Positions 8,809 to 16,634 of a stretch of DNA of 47,602 nt are shown here, piece after piece. Below the pieces are notes generated by a model. The model did not search any database and had not been told where the DNA came from. It saw only the letters and a list, made by a program, of their open reading frames with translations. Every line of letters begins with the position of its first letter. Within the stretch, counting starts at the first letter, position 1. The translations under genes were made by a program, and so were the position numbers. Where the stretch lies: the NCBI RefSeq assembly GCF_016651255.1, contig NZ_JAEKEG010000128.1:1-47602 (forward strand), in the 5' to 3' direction. This DNA comes from Pseudomonas sp. TH10. Lineage in GTDB: Bacteria; Pseudomonadota; Gammaproteobacteria; Pseudomonadales; Pseudomonadaceae.

Positions 8809-9794
8809 TGTTCGGTTTCTGGAAGACCTGGAAGGCTCTGGAGGCGCGGGGCATCATGGGTATCAATCGGCGTAACGCCGACTATGTGCTCAAGTACAAC
8901 AAGCGCAGCCTGTACCCGATTGTCGATGACAAGATCATCACCAAGGAGCGCGCCATCGAGGCCGGCATTCATGTGCCGGAGCTGTATGGCGTGATCTCCA
9001 CCGAGAAGGAAATCGACAAGCTCGGCGAGATCATCGGCGGGCGCAGCGACTTCGTGATCAAACCGGCCCAGGGCGCCGGCGGTGACGGCATCATCGTCGT
9101 CGCCGACCGTTTCGAAGGCCGCTATCGCACGGTGTCGGGCAAGATCATTGACCACGAAGAGCTTGAGCATCACATCTCGAGCATCCTCACCGGCCTGTAT
9201 TCCCTGGGCGGTCATCGCGACCGCGCGCTGATCGAATACCGAGTGATCCCGGACCATATCTTCAAAAGCATCAGCTACGAAGGCGTGCCGGACATCCGCA
9301 TCATCGTGCTGATGGGCTACCCGGTGATGGCCATGCTGCGCCTGCCCACTCGCCAGTCCGGCGGCAAGGCCAACCTGCACCAGGGCGCCATCGGCGTAGG
9401 TGTCGACCTTGCCACCGGCCTGACGCTGCGCGGCACCTGGCTGAACAACATCATCACCAAGCACCCGGACACCACCAACGCGGTGGACGGCGTGCAACTG
9501 CCCTACTGGGACGGTTTCATGAAACTCGCCGCCGGTTGCTATGAGCTGTGCGGGCTGGGCTACATTGGCGTGGACATGGTGCTCGACCAGGAAAAAGGCC
9601 CGTTGATTCTCGAGCTCAATGCCCGGCCCGGCCTGAACATCCAGATTGCCAACGATTGCGGGCTGACACTGCGCACCCATGCCGTCGAGGCGCGACTGGA
9701 AGATTTGAAGGCCCGCGGTGTGACCGAGACGGTTGAGGAACGCGTGGCGTTCGTGCAGGAAATGTTCGGGCATATTCCACCGGTTGAAGGCTGA
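8808..9794 (+). CDS. Alpha-L-glutamate ligase-like ATP-grasp protein
   Basis: A cytoplasmic protein of 328 residues with ATP-grasp features: FVIKPAQGAGGDGIIVV as the nucleotide-binding strand and loop, and LILELNARPGLNIQIAN as the metal-binding C-terminal motif. The family (sugar-transfer-associated/RimK-like ATP-grasp) joins a carboxylate to an amine at the cost of ATP. No substrate is known. It is translationally coupled to the 7TM protein. Together with the retropepsin it suggests a system that adds and removes an amino acid or peptide on an envelope component. Confidence 0.87.
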   Translation: MFGFWKTWKALEARGIMGINRRNADYVLKYNKRSLYPIVDDKIITKERAIEAGIHVPELYGVISTEKEIDKLGEIIGGRSDFVIKPAQGAGGDGIIVVADRFEGRYRTVSGKIIDHEELEHHISSILTGLYSLGGHRDRALIEYRVIPDHIFKSISYEGVPDIRIIVLMGYPVMAMLRLPTRQSGGKANLHQGAIGVGVDLATGLTLRGTWLNNIITKHPDTTNAVDGVQLPYWDGFMKLAAGCYELCGLGYIGVDMVLDQEKGPLILELNARPGLNIQIANDCGLTLRTHAVEARLEDLKARGVTETVEERVAFVQEMFGHIPPVEG

Positions 9795-9800
9795 CCGTCC

Positions 9801-11138
9801 ATGCTGACCTGCTCGGTACACCCGCTGCCCTATCGCGCCAATCCTGCCGACTATTTCGCGATCATTCGCCATGCCCCGGGCGCCGTGCTGCTCGACAGCG
9901 GCCGTCCGACCGCCGACCGAGGTCGCCATGACCTGCTCAGCGCCTGGCCGCTGGAGCAATTGGCGGTGCGGCCTGACGAAAGTGGCAGCGATTTCCTGCA
10001 ACGCCTGCGGGACAACCTGACGCGCCTGGGTGAAGCCTCGCTACCGCTCGACCTGCCTTTCGCCGGCGGGCTGATCGGCTACCTGAGCTATGACTTCGGC
10101 CGCCACCTTGAGCACCTGCCGAGCGTGGCCAGGGACGATCTGCACCTGCCGGACGCTCGCTTCGGGCTGTATGCCTGGGCCCTGATCAGCGACCACCAAC
10201 TGGCCACCAGCCAACTGGTATTTCACCCGACGCTGGCCGATAGCGAACGCCAGCGCCTGATCGAACTGTTCAGTGGAACGACCAGCGATGAAATCGAGCC
10301 GTTCCGGCTGACTGCGCCGATGAGACCCGACCTGAGCGCCGACGAGTATCGCCAGGCGCTGGAGCGTATCCAGCAGTACATCCAGGCCGGCGATTGCTAC
10401 CAGGTCAACTTCGCCCAGCGTTTCCGCGCCGAGTGCCAGGGCGATCCCTGGGCGGCCTATTGCGCCCTGCGAGCGGCCTGCCCGACGCCTTTTTCCGGTT
10501 TCCAGAGCCTGCCTGATGGCGGTGCGGTGCTGAGCCTTTCACCCGAGCGTTTCGTCAAAGTCAGCCAAGGCCTGGTCGAAACCCGCCCGATCAAAGGCAC
10601 GCGGCCCCGTGGCCAGACCGCAGCTGAAGACGCAGCCAACGCCGCTGAACTGCTGGCCAGCCCCAAGGATCGCGCCGAGAACCTGATGATCGTCGACCTG
10701 CTGCGCAACGACCTCGGCCGCACCTGCCGCATCGGTTCGGTGCGGGTGCCGGAGCTGTTCAGCCTGGAAAGCTACCCCAACGTGCACCATCTGGTGAGCA
10801 GCGTCACCGGTGAACTGGCCGCCGACCGCGACGCCCTGGACCTGATTGCCGGCAGCTTCCCCGGAGGCTCGATTACCGGCGCACCGAAAATCCGCGCGAT
10901 GCAGATCATTGACGAACTGGAACCGACGCGACGGGGCCTGTATTGCGGCTCGCTGTTGTATCTGGACGTGCGCGGCGAGATGGACAGCTCCATCGCCATT
11001 CGCAGTTTGCTGGTCAAGGACGGGCAGGTGTGTTGCTGGGGCGGCGGCGGGATCGTCGCGGACTCGCAGTGGCAGGCCGAGTATGCGGAGTCGATCACCA
11101 AGGTGAAGGTGCTGCTCGATACCCTGCAGAACCTCTAG
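9801..11138 (+). CDS. pabB: PabB, aminodeoxychorismate synthase component I
   Basis: A chorismate-utilising enzyme of 445 residues that aminates chorismate in p-aminobenzoate/folate synthesis using ammonia from a glutaminase partner. The motif PIKGTRPRG carries the lysine that marks aminodeoxychorismate synthase, whereas the trpE product in this window has PIAGTRPRG, as anthranilate synthases do. Other chorismate-binding motifs are GDCYQVNFAQRF, DLLRNDLGRTCRIGSV and [22 protein letters not shown]. It starts seven bases after the ATP-grasp gene. Only 22 bases separate its stop from the IS110 element. Confidence 0.95.
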   Translation: MLTCSVHPLPYRANPADYFAIIRHAPGAVLLDSGRPTADRGRHDLLSAWPLEQLAVRPDESGSDFLQRLRDNLTRLGEASLPLDLPFAGGLIGYLSYDFGRHLEHLPSVARDDLHLPDARFGLYAWALISDHQLATSQLVFHPTLADSERQRLIELFSGTTSDEIEPFRLTAPMRPDLSADEYRQALERIQQYIQAGDCYQVNFAQRFRAECQGDPWAAYCALRAACPTPFSGFQSLPDGGAVLSLSPERFVKVSQGLVETRPIKGTRPRGQTAAEDAANAAELLASPKDRAENLMIVDLLRNDLGRTCRIGSVRVPELFSLESYPNVHHLVSSVTGELAADRDALDLIAGSFPGGSITGAPKIRAMQIIDELEPTRRGLYCGSLLYLDVRGEMDSSIAIRSLLVKDGQVCCWGGGGIVADSQWQAEYAESITKVKVLLDTLQNL

Positions 11139-11141
11139 AAG

Positions 11142-11160
11142 CATCGCGGGCAAGCCCGCT
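11142..11160. repeat. Left part of a REP palindrome interrupted by the IS110 element
   Basis: CATCGCGGGCAAGCCCGCT is the first 19 bases of a 27-base REP arm whose remaining CCCACAGG lies at 12315-12322 beyond the IS. Rejoined, it is the exact reverse complement of the arm at 12335-12361. Confidence 0.92.
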
Positions 11161-11165
11161 TGTGT

Positions 11166-11340
11166 CTAGCTTTGGGGATAAGCTCTAGGGTGAGGAGGGG
11201 TGGACGGCAAGCTGTGAGTCCGCGGTGCTAAAAGCACGTGTGGGAGCCAAGCTGCCATCCACCTTTCCACTCTGGCCCACAAGCCCGAACAGTTGGACGA
11301 GCAGCCACTCGAAGTCACAAGCGTGGGCAAAGCCAGAGCA
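11166..11340 (+). ncRNA. Bridge RNA of the IS110 element, with readable target and donor guides
   Basis: The 5' noncoding end folds into a small 5' hairpin (AGCTT 11168-11172 with AAGCT 11180-11184) and two looped stems. Loop 1: stem 11199-11213 with 11250-11263, tip GTGCT-AAA-AGCAC at 11225-11237. Its left side AGTCCGC (11217-11223) matches target AGCCCGC (11153-11159) with one G-U wobble. Its right side TGTGGGAGC (11239-11247) is the exact complement of target GCTCCCACA (12312-12320). Loop 2: stem 11270-11280 with 11323-11338, tip CGAG/CTCG at 11298-11311. Its left side ACAGTTG (11289-11295) equals the IS right end (12306-12312). Its right side CACAAGC (11316-11322) is the complement of GCTTGTG at the left junction (11158-11164). 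The order and polarity match the IS621 bridge RNA. Exact RNA ends are estimates. Confidence 0.85.
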
Positions 11341-11371
11341 CTCTCACTCCTGAGTGTAAGAGGGTTTTGCC

Positions 11372-12289
11372 ATGATTTCCTGGATCGGCATCGATATCTC
11401 CAAATCAAACCTGGTTGTATGGGTTCAACCTCAGGGTGAAGGTTTTGACCTTCCCAATACGTCAGAAGGCTTTGTTGAGCTAATTGAGCGCTTGAGCCGG
11501 TACGAGGTTGGTCGGGTCCTGCTAGAGGCTACCGGTGGTTATGAGAGCAAGGTCATGGCAGCGCTGCAAGGCGCGAACTTCAAAGTGCTCAGAATCAATC
11601 CCCGCCGGGCCAGAGCCTTCGCCGTGGCCATGGGCAAGAATGCCAAGACCGACCCCATCGACGCGGCCGTGCTGGCGGACTTCGCTGAAGTGCTGCATGC
11701 ATCCTGCGACAAGATCATTTCGCCTGAGCGTGAAGCGCTGCGCGAGCTAATCCAGTTGCGCGAGCAGTTTGTTCAGCATCGAGACGACAACAAGCGCCGG
11801 CTTCAGCAAGTTCAGCTACCCGCTGTTACCGAGGCGATCAGAGGTCTTGTTCACTACCTGCAAGTGCAGATCAAGCAGCTCGATAAAACCATCCATCAGA
11901 GCATGCATGAGCTGGACGCCGAAAAAGCCGAGCGACTCATTTCCGTTAAAGGCATCGGTACGGTTGCCACAGCCAGCTTGCTGGTTTATCTGCCCGAATT
12001 GGGCGAGCTTGATCGTCGTGAAGTTGCGGCCTTGGCGGGAATTGCGCCGTACAACGACGACAGCGGCAATCACAGCGGAAAACGTCAAATCTATGGAGGC
12101 AGAGCCCGCGTCAGACGTGCGCTTTACATGTCTTGCTGGGTCGTGATCCGTCATCAGCCAGACTTCAAGGCACGCTATGACGCACTGCGGGAGCGAGGCA
12201 AGAGCGCGAAAGTCGCGCTCATCGCCTGCATGCGGATCCTACTGATCAGGCTGAATGCCATGTTGCGAGATGGCACTGAATGGCGGTGA
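11372..12289 (+). CDS. IS110-family transposase (RNA-guided DEDD recombinase)
   Basis: A protein of 305 residues. The N-terminal RuvC-like DEDD domain shows D8 (WIGIDISKSN), E52 (LLEATGGYE), and D94 and D97 (KTDPIDAAVLADF). A coiled middle part follows. The C-terminal Tnp20 domain has GIGTVATASLLVYLPELGEL and AGIAPYNDDSGNHSGKRQIYGGR, which includes the expected serine nucleophile region. All motifs are intact, so the element looks potentially active. An A+G-rich stretch (AAGAGGG) lies about eight bases before the ATG. Members of this family excise as circles and insert at sites specified by the bridge RNA. Confidence 0.95.
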   Translation: MISWIGIDISKSNLVVWVQPQGEGFDLPNTSEGFVELIERLSRYEVGRVLLEATGGYESKVMAALQGANFKVLRINPRRARAFAVAMGKNAKTDPIDAAVLADFAEVLHASCDKIISPEREALRELIQLREQFVQHRDDNKRRLQQVQLPAVTEAIRGLVHYLQVQIKQLDKTIHQSMHELDAEKAERLISVKGIGTVATASLLVYLPELGELDRREVAALAGIAPYNDDSGNHSGKRQIYGGRARVRRALYMSCWVVIRHQPDFKARYDALRERGKSAKVALIACMRILLIRLNAMLRDGTEWR

Positions 12290-12312
12290 CGAATGGCAGG
12301 GGAAGACAGTTG

Positions 12313-12361
12313 CTCCCACAGGTACGCTGCAATTCCTGTGGGAGCGGGCTTGCCCGCGATG
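12313..12361. repeat. Right part of the interrupted REP pair
   Basis: The core CT and CCCACAGG (12313-12322) complete the left arm. A 12-base spacer (12323-12334) and the full opposite arm (12335-12361, CCTGTGGGAGCGGGCTTGCC and onwards) follow. It lies a few bases downstream of the cca stop. Confidence 0.9.
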
Positions 12362-12368
12362 GCGTCAA

Positions 12369-13598
12369 TCAGATCGACGCAGTCTCTTTGTACGCTTTCA
12401 AGGCCTTGAGCCGTTCACGCTTCAACGCTTCGCCCAGCTCAGGCCCCTTGAATCCTTTCTCCAGCAACGGCTGCACCGCGACTTCCCGCGCAGCCTTCGC
12501 CGCACCGCGCAAATAATCCGCTTGTGGGTAACTCCTTTGCTCCAGTCCTTTGCGGCCCCGGGCATCCATCTCGCACGCAACGATAAACTCTTCAAACCGT
12601 TGCGGCCGGCGATACACATCAAAGCTCTGTAACAACTCCAGTAGCGTCGAAGCCTTCAGCTCCAGCGCCCGGTGCCCGTGGGTGTGGTATTTGCCAACCA
12701 GCAACGCCAATTCCTGGCAATCCTTCGGCGCCTTGAAGCGTTCATTGACCGCTTTGATCAGTTTCAGCCCTGTGTGCTCGTGAGCGATGTGCCGTGGCCA
12801 TTCCTCGGTTGGGGTGAGGCCTTTGCCTAGATCGTGCAGCAGGCAGGCCCAGCGTACGGTGAGCGGTTGTTTGTGCAGAGCCGATTGCTCCAGCACGCTC
12901 AAGGTGTGAATCCCGGTGTCGATTTCCGGATGATGGACTTCCGGTTGCGGCACGCCGAAAAGCGCATCGACTTCTGGCATCAGTACTTTCAGTGCGCCAC
13001 AGTCGCGAAGCACCTGAATGAACACCTGTGGCTGATCTTCCATCAGTGCTCGGGAGATTTCCTTCCAGCTACGCTCGGCCGTCAGCGCTTGCAGTTCGCC
13101 GGATTCGCTGAGCTGGCGCATCAGTTCCAGGGTCTGCGGCGCAACGGTGAAACCGAGATCGGCATAGCGGGCAGCAAAGCGGGCAACACGCAGTACACGG
13201 AGCGGATCTTCGGCGAACGCCGGAGAAACGTGACGCAGGATTCGATCTTCAAGATCGCGCTGACCGTGGTAGGGATCAGTCAAATTCTGCTGATCGTCCT
13301 CGGCCATGGCGTTGATCGTCAGGTCGCGACGGATCAAGTCTTCTTCAAGCGTCACTTCGGGGCTGGCGTGAAAAGTGAAGCCGCCATAACCGCGACCACT
13401 TTTGCGCTCGGTACGGGCAAGGGCATATTCCTCACCACTTTTTGGATGAAGAAAAACCGGAAAATCCGCGCCCACCGGACGATAGCCCAGGGCGAGCATG
13501 TCTTCCGTGGTAGCACCAACGACTACCCAATCGATATCGGTGACCGGTTTGCCCAGCAAGCGATCACGCACCGCACCGCCAACCTTGTAAATCTGCAT
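12369..13598 (-). CDS. cca: Cca, multifunctional CCA tRNA nucleotidyltransferase
   Basis: A protein of 409 residues that adds or repairs the CCA end of tRNAs. The N-terminal class II nucleotidyltransferase motifs are [12 protein letters not shown] and [10 protein letters not shown] (catalytic DxD), with [10 protein letters not shown] and the tRNA-binding segment [16 protein letters not shown] following. A C-terminal HD phosphohydrolase domain ([11 protein letters not shown] and HEHTGLKLI) marks the E. coli-type Cca. The Shine-Dalgarno GGAGG is seven bases from the ATG and lies within the 3' arm of the terminator of the upstream spoVR gene. Confidence 0.96.
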   Translation of the reverse strand: MQIYKVGGAVRDRLLGKPVTDIDWVVVGATTEDMLALGYRPVGADFPVFLHPKSGEEYALARTERKSGRGYGGFTFHASPEVTLEEDLIRRDLTINAMAEDDQQNLTDPYHGQRDLEDRILRHVSPAFAEDPLRVLRVARFAARYADLGFTVAPQTLELMRQLSESGELQALTAERSWKEISRALMEDQPQVFIQVLRDCGALKVLMPEVDALFGVPQPEVHHPEIDTGIHTLSVLEQSALHKQPLTVRWACLLHDLGKGLTPTEEWPRHIAHEHTGLKLIKAVNERFKAPKDCQELALLVGKYHTHGHRALELKASTLLELLQSFDVYRRPQRFEEFIVACEMDARGRKGLEQRSYPQADYLRGAAKAAREVAVQPLLEKGFKGPELGEALKRERLKALKAYKETASI

Positions 13599-13650
13599 AA
13601 AAAACCTCCGTTAGCCCGACAGGATAACCCTTGCGTCGGACTTTCGGAGG
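13599..13650 (-). terminator. Terminator of the prkA-yeaH-spoVR operon, overlapping the cca ribosome-binding site
   Basis: On the minus strand a stem of CCTCCG (13645-13650) with CGGAGG (13605-13610), stacked on GTCGG/CCGAC pairing inside, is followed by six T residues (13599-13604) and immediately by the cca ATG. It has the form of an intrinsic terminator. The 3' arm is also the cca Shine-Dalgarno. Confidence 0.7.
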
Positions 13651-13661
13651 CCAGAACCGGA

Positions 13662-15224
13662 TCAAAGATGAATGACGGCCAGGTCGAGCCGACCGTAATC
13701 CCCTTCGCTGTGTTCGCTGCGTGGCGGAACGTGATGGGTTTTCATGATCTGGTCGCCCTGCAGGGTTTCCAGATGGATGTCGAAGCCCCACAAGCGATGC
13801 AGGTGTTTGAGCACTTCGTCGGTAGAGTCACCCAGCGGTTTGCGATCGTGTTGCTGGTGGCGCAGGGTCAGCGAACGGTCACCACGACGATCGATGCTGT
13901 AAATCTGCACGTTCGGCTCACGATTGCCGAGGTTGTACTGCGCGGCGAGGGTTTCGCGGATGATTCGGTAGCCGGTTTCGTCATGGATCGCCGGTACCAG
14001 CAAATCGTCCTTCTGATCGTCATCAAGGATGCTGAACAGCTTCAGATCGCGGATGACCTTGGGTGACAGGTATTGCAGGATAAAGCTCTCGTCCTTGAAG
14101 CTGCTCATGGCGAACTTGATGGTCGACAGCCAGTCGGTACCGGCGATATCCGGGAACCAGTGGCGATCTTCCTCTGTAGGCTCCTCGCACATGCGTCGAA
14201 TGTCACGGTACATGGCAAAGCCCAGGGCGTAAGGATTGATGCCACTGTAGTACGGGCTGTCGAAGCCCGGCTGGAACACCACGCTGGTGTGCGACGTGAG
14301 GAATTCCATCATGAAGCCGTCGGTGACCAGGCCTTCGTCGTACAGGTCGTTCATCAGCGTGTAGTGCCAGAACGTCGCCCAACCTTCGTTCATCACCTGA
14401 GTCTGGCGTTGTGGATAAAAGTACTGGGCGATCTTGCGTACGATCCGCACGATTTCGCGCTGCCACGGTTCCAGCAACGGCGCGTGTTTCTCGATGAAGT
14501 AGAGGATGTTTTCCTGCGGCTCGGCCGGGAAACGTGCGTTGTCCTTGTCGCTGTATTTGTCTGCGCCTTTGGGGATGGTGCGCCACAGATCGTTGATCTG
14601 CTTCTGCAGGTGTTCTTCACGATCTTTCTGCCGCCGCCGTTCCTCCTCGGCGGAAATCGGATACGGGCGTTTATAGCGGTCGACACCGTAATTCATCAGC
14701 GCATGGCAGGAGTCGAGCAGGTCTTCCACCGCATCGATGCCGTGGCGCTCTTCGCACTGCATGATGTACTGCTTGGCGAACACCAGGTAGTCGATGATCG
14801 AGCTGGCGTCAGTCCAGGTGCGAAACAGGTAATTACCCTTGAAGAAGCTGTTGTGGCCATAGCACGCGTGCGCGACTACCAGCGCCTGCATGCAGATGGT
14901 GTTTTCTTCCATGAGGTAAGCGATGCACGGATCGGAGTTGATCACGATCTCGTACGCCAGGCCCATTTGCCCGCGGCTGTAGGATTTTTCGGTGCTGAGG
15001 AAGTGTTTGCCGTAAGACCAATGGTGGTAACCCAGCGGCATGCCCACCGAGGCATAGGCGTCCATCATTTGTTCAGCGGTGATCACTTCGATCTGATTGG
15101 GGTAGGTGTCCAGTGCATAGCCGGCCGCGATGCGGGCGATTTCGCGGTCGTAAGTCTGGATCAGCTCGAACGTCCATTCGGAGCCGGTTGAAATGGGTTG
15201 GCGCTTCTGCTCTTTGGCGGTCAT
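13662..15224 (-). CDS. SpoVR family protein (YcgB)
   Basis: A protein of 520 residues, normal length for the SpoVR/YcgB family, whose biochemical function is not known. Family segments seen are [43 protein letters not shown] and [15 protein letters not shown], which are rich in conserved His, Glu and Cys. It overlaps yeaH by four bases (ATGA at 15221-15224). Together with prkA and yeaH it forms the widely conserved stationary-phase/stress cluster. The organism does not sporulate; the name comes from a Bacillus homologue. Confidence 0.93.
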   Translation of the reverse strand: MTAKEQKRQPISTGSEWTFELIQTYDREIARIAAGYALDTYPNQIEVITAEQMMDAYASVGMPLGYHHWSYGKHFLSTEKSYSRGQMGLAYEIVINSDPCIAYLMEENTICMQALVVAHACYGHNSFFKGNYLFRTWTDASSIIDYLVFAKQYIMQCEERHGIDAVEDLLDSCHALMNYGVDRYKRPYPISAEEERRRQKDREEHLQKQINDLWRTIPKGADKYSDKDNARFPAEPQENILYFIEKHAPLLEPWQREIVRIVRKIAQYFYPQRQTQVMNEGWATFWHYTLMNDLYDEGLVTDGFMMEFLTSHTSVVFQPGFDSPYYSGINPYALGFAMYRDIRRMCEEPTEEDRHWFPDIAGTDWLSTIKFAMSSFKDESFILQYLSPKVIRDLKLFSILDDDQKDDLLVPAIHDETGYRIIRETLAAQYNLGNREPNVQIYSIDRRGDRSLTLRHQQHDRKPLGDSTDEVLKHLHRLWGFDIHLETLQGDQIMKTHHVPPRSEHSEGDYGRLDLAVIHL

Positions 15225-16492
15225 GTCACTAACCTGCGCTGGAAGAGTTCACGGAAGACCGGATAGATATCCCCGGCCGAGACCAGTTGCTGCTGGGCAA
15301 ATGTGTCAGAGAAGGCATCGGCAATGCGTTCGTATTCGTACCACAAGGCCTGATGTTCACGCGGGGTGATCTCCACGTAAGTGTAGTACTGCACAAACGG
15401 CATGATCTGATTGATCAGGATATCGCGGCAGATCGGCGAATCATCGTTCCAGTTGTCACCGTCGGAAGCCTGCGCCGCGTAGATGTTCCACTCGTTGCTC
15501 GGATAACGCTCGGCCATGATCTCCTGCATCAGTTTCAATGCACTGGAAACAATCGTGCCGCCGGTTTCCCGTGAATAGAAAAACTCCTCCTCGTCAACTT
15601 CCCGGGCGCTGGTGTGGTGGCGGATGAACACCACGTCGATCTTGTCGTAGTTTCGCTTGAGGAACAGATACAGCAGGATGAAAAAGCGTTTGGCGATGTC
15701 CTTGGTCGCCTGTGTCATCGAGCCAGAAACGTCCATCAGGCAGAACATGACGGCTTTCGAGCTAGGGTTCGGCTGTTTGATAAGCAGGTTGTATTTCAAG
15801 TCGAAGGTGTCGAGGAACGGAACGCGGTGAATGCGCGCGCTGAGTTTTTCGATTTCAGCCTCGAGTTCCTGAATATCGCCGAAGTTGTCCGGCTCTTCGC
15901 GTTTCAGGCGCTCAAGTTCTTCCTTGGCCTCGCGCAGTTTCGCCCGGCTGCTGCCAGACAACGCAATGCGCCGCGCGTGCGCTGAACGCAAGGTGCGGAT
16001 GATGTTGATTCGTGACGGGTTGCCCTCGTTGCTGATCCCCGCGCGCACGGTTTTGAAGGTGTCGGTGCCGCTCAGGTTGCGTTTGACCAGGTTCGGCAGT
16101 TCGAGGTCTTCGAACATGAATTCGAGGAATTCTTCCTGAGTGATCTGGAAGACAAACTCGTCCATGCCTTCGCCAGAGTTGCCGGCCTTGCCCGGACCTC
16201 GGCCGCCGCCACCGCCCGGTGGACGAGCGATGTGTTCACCGGCGGTGAACTCCTTGTTGCCGGGATGCACGACGGTCTGTTTACCACCACGACCGTGGTG
16301 AAGCACTGGTTCGTCGATGTCGCGACCGGGGATGCTGATCTGCTCGCCGTGCTCCATATCGGTAATGGAGCGCCGGCTGACCGCCTCTTCGACGGCCTTT
16401 TTGATGTGGTCACGGTAACGCCGCAGGAAGCGCTGACGGTTCACCGTGCTCTTGTTCTTGCCATTCAGACGTCGGTCGATCACATAGCTCAT
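15221..16492 (-). CDS. YeaH/YhbH family protein (DUF444)
   Basis: A protein of 423 residues. The N-terminal half has a basic start, a Gly-rich stretch ([15 protein letters not shown]) and a charged coiled region. The C-terminal half is a von Willebrand A-like fold with a MIDAS-type [12 protein letters not shown] motif. It works genetically with the PrkA kinase and SpoVR in E. coli (yeaG-yeaH, ycgB) and other bacteria, though the molecular role is unsettled. It lies 142 bases downstream of prkA and overlaps spoVR. Confidence 0.92.
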   Translation of the reverse strand: MSYVIDRRLNGKNKSTVNRQRFLRRYRDHIKKAVEEAVSRRSITDMEHGEQISIPGRDIDEPVLHHGRGGKQTVVHPGNKEFTAGEHIARPPGGGGGRGPGKAGNSGEGMDEFVFQITQEEFLEFMFEDLELPNLVKRNLSGTDTFKTVRAGISNEGNPSRINIIRTLRSAHARRIALSGSSRAKLREAKEELERLKREEPDNFGDIQELEAEIEKLSARIHRVPFLDTFDLKYNLLIKQPNPSSKAVMFCLMDVSGSMTQATKDIAKRFFILLYLFLKRNYDKIDVVFIRHHTSAREVDEEEFFYSRETGGTIVSSALKLMQEIMAERYPSNEWNIYAAQASDGDNWNDDSPICRDILINQIMPFVQYYTYVEITPREHQALWYEYERIADAFSDTFAQQQLVSAGDIYPVFRELFQRRLVT

Positions 16493-16634
16493 AGACCCCT
16501 CCGGGGAGCTTCAAGTCATAAGCTTCAAGCTGCAAGACAGAAGCTTCAGAAACAAGCGGCGCGCGACATATGGCCACAAATACGCAAACACCGCGTATCT
16601 GTGGAGGGTTCGTCGTTTGCCGCCTGCAGCTCCC

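Larger units (their letters stand above)
11161..12314 (+). mobile_element. IS110-family insertion sequence (IS621-like layout) inside a REP element
   Basis: A 1154-base element bounded by a repeated core: (G)CT at 11158-11160 on the left and at 12312-12314 on the right. There are no terminal inverted repeats, as is normal for IS110. It has a long 5' noncoding end (11161-11371), one transposase gene, and a 25-base 3' end finishing ACAGTTGCT. The flanks rejoin into a perfect palindromic REP pair, so both boundaries can be placed to the base. It lies between pabB and cca and breaks no gene. Confidence 0.92.

Noticed and set aside
11280..11287. CAAGCCCG in the IS noncoding end, an exact match to part of the REP target
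   Set aside because: It falls at the base of the second (donor) loop, not opposite the right target guide. The AGTCCGC at 11217-11223 is in the correct place for the left target guide, so I treat this match as chance or a relic.
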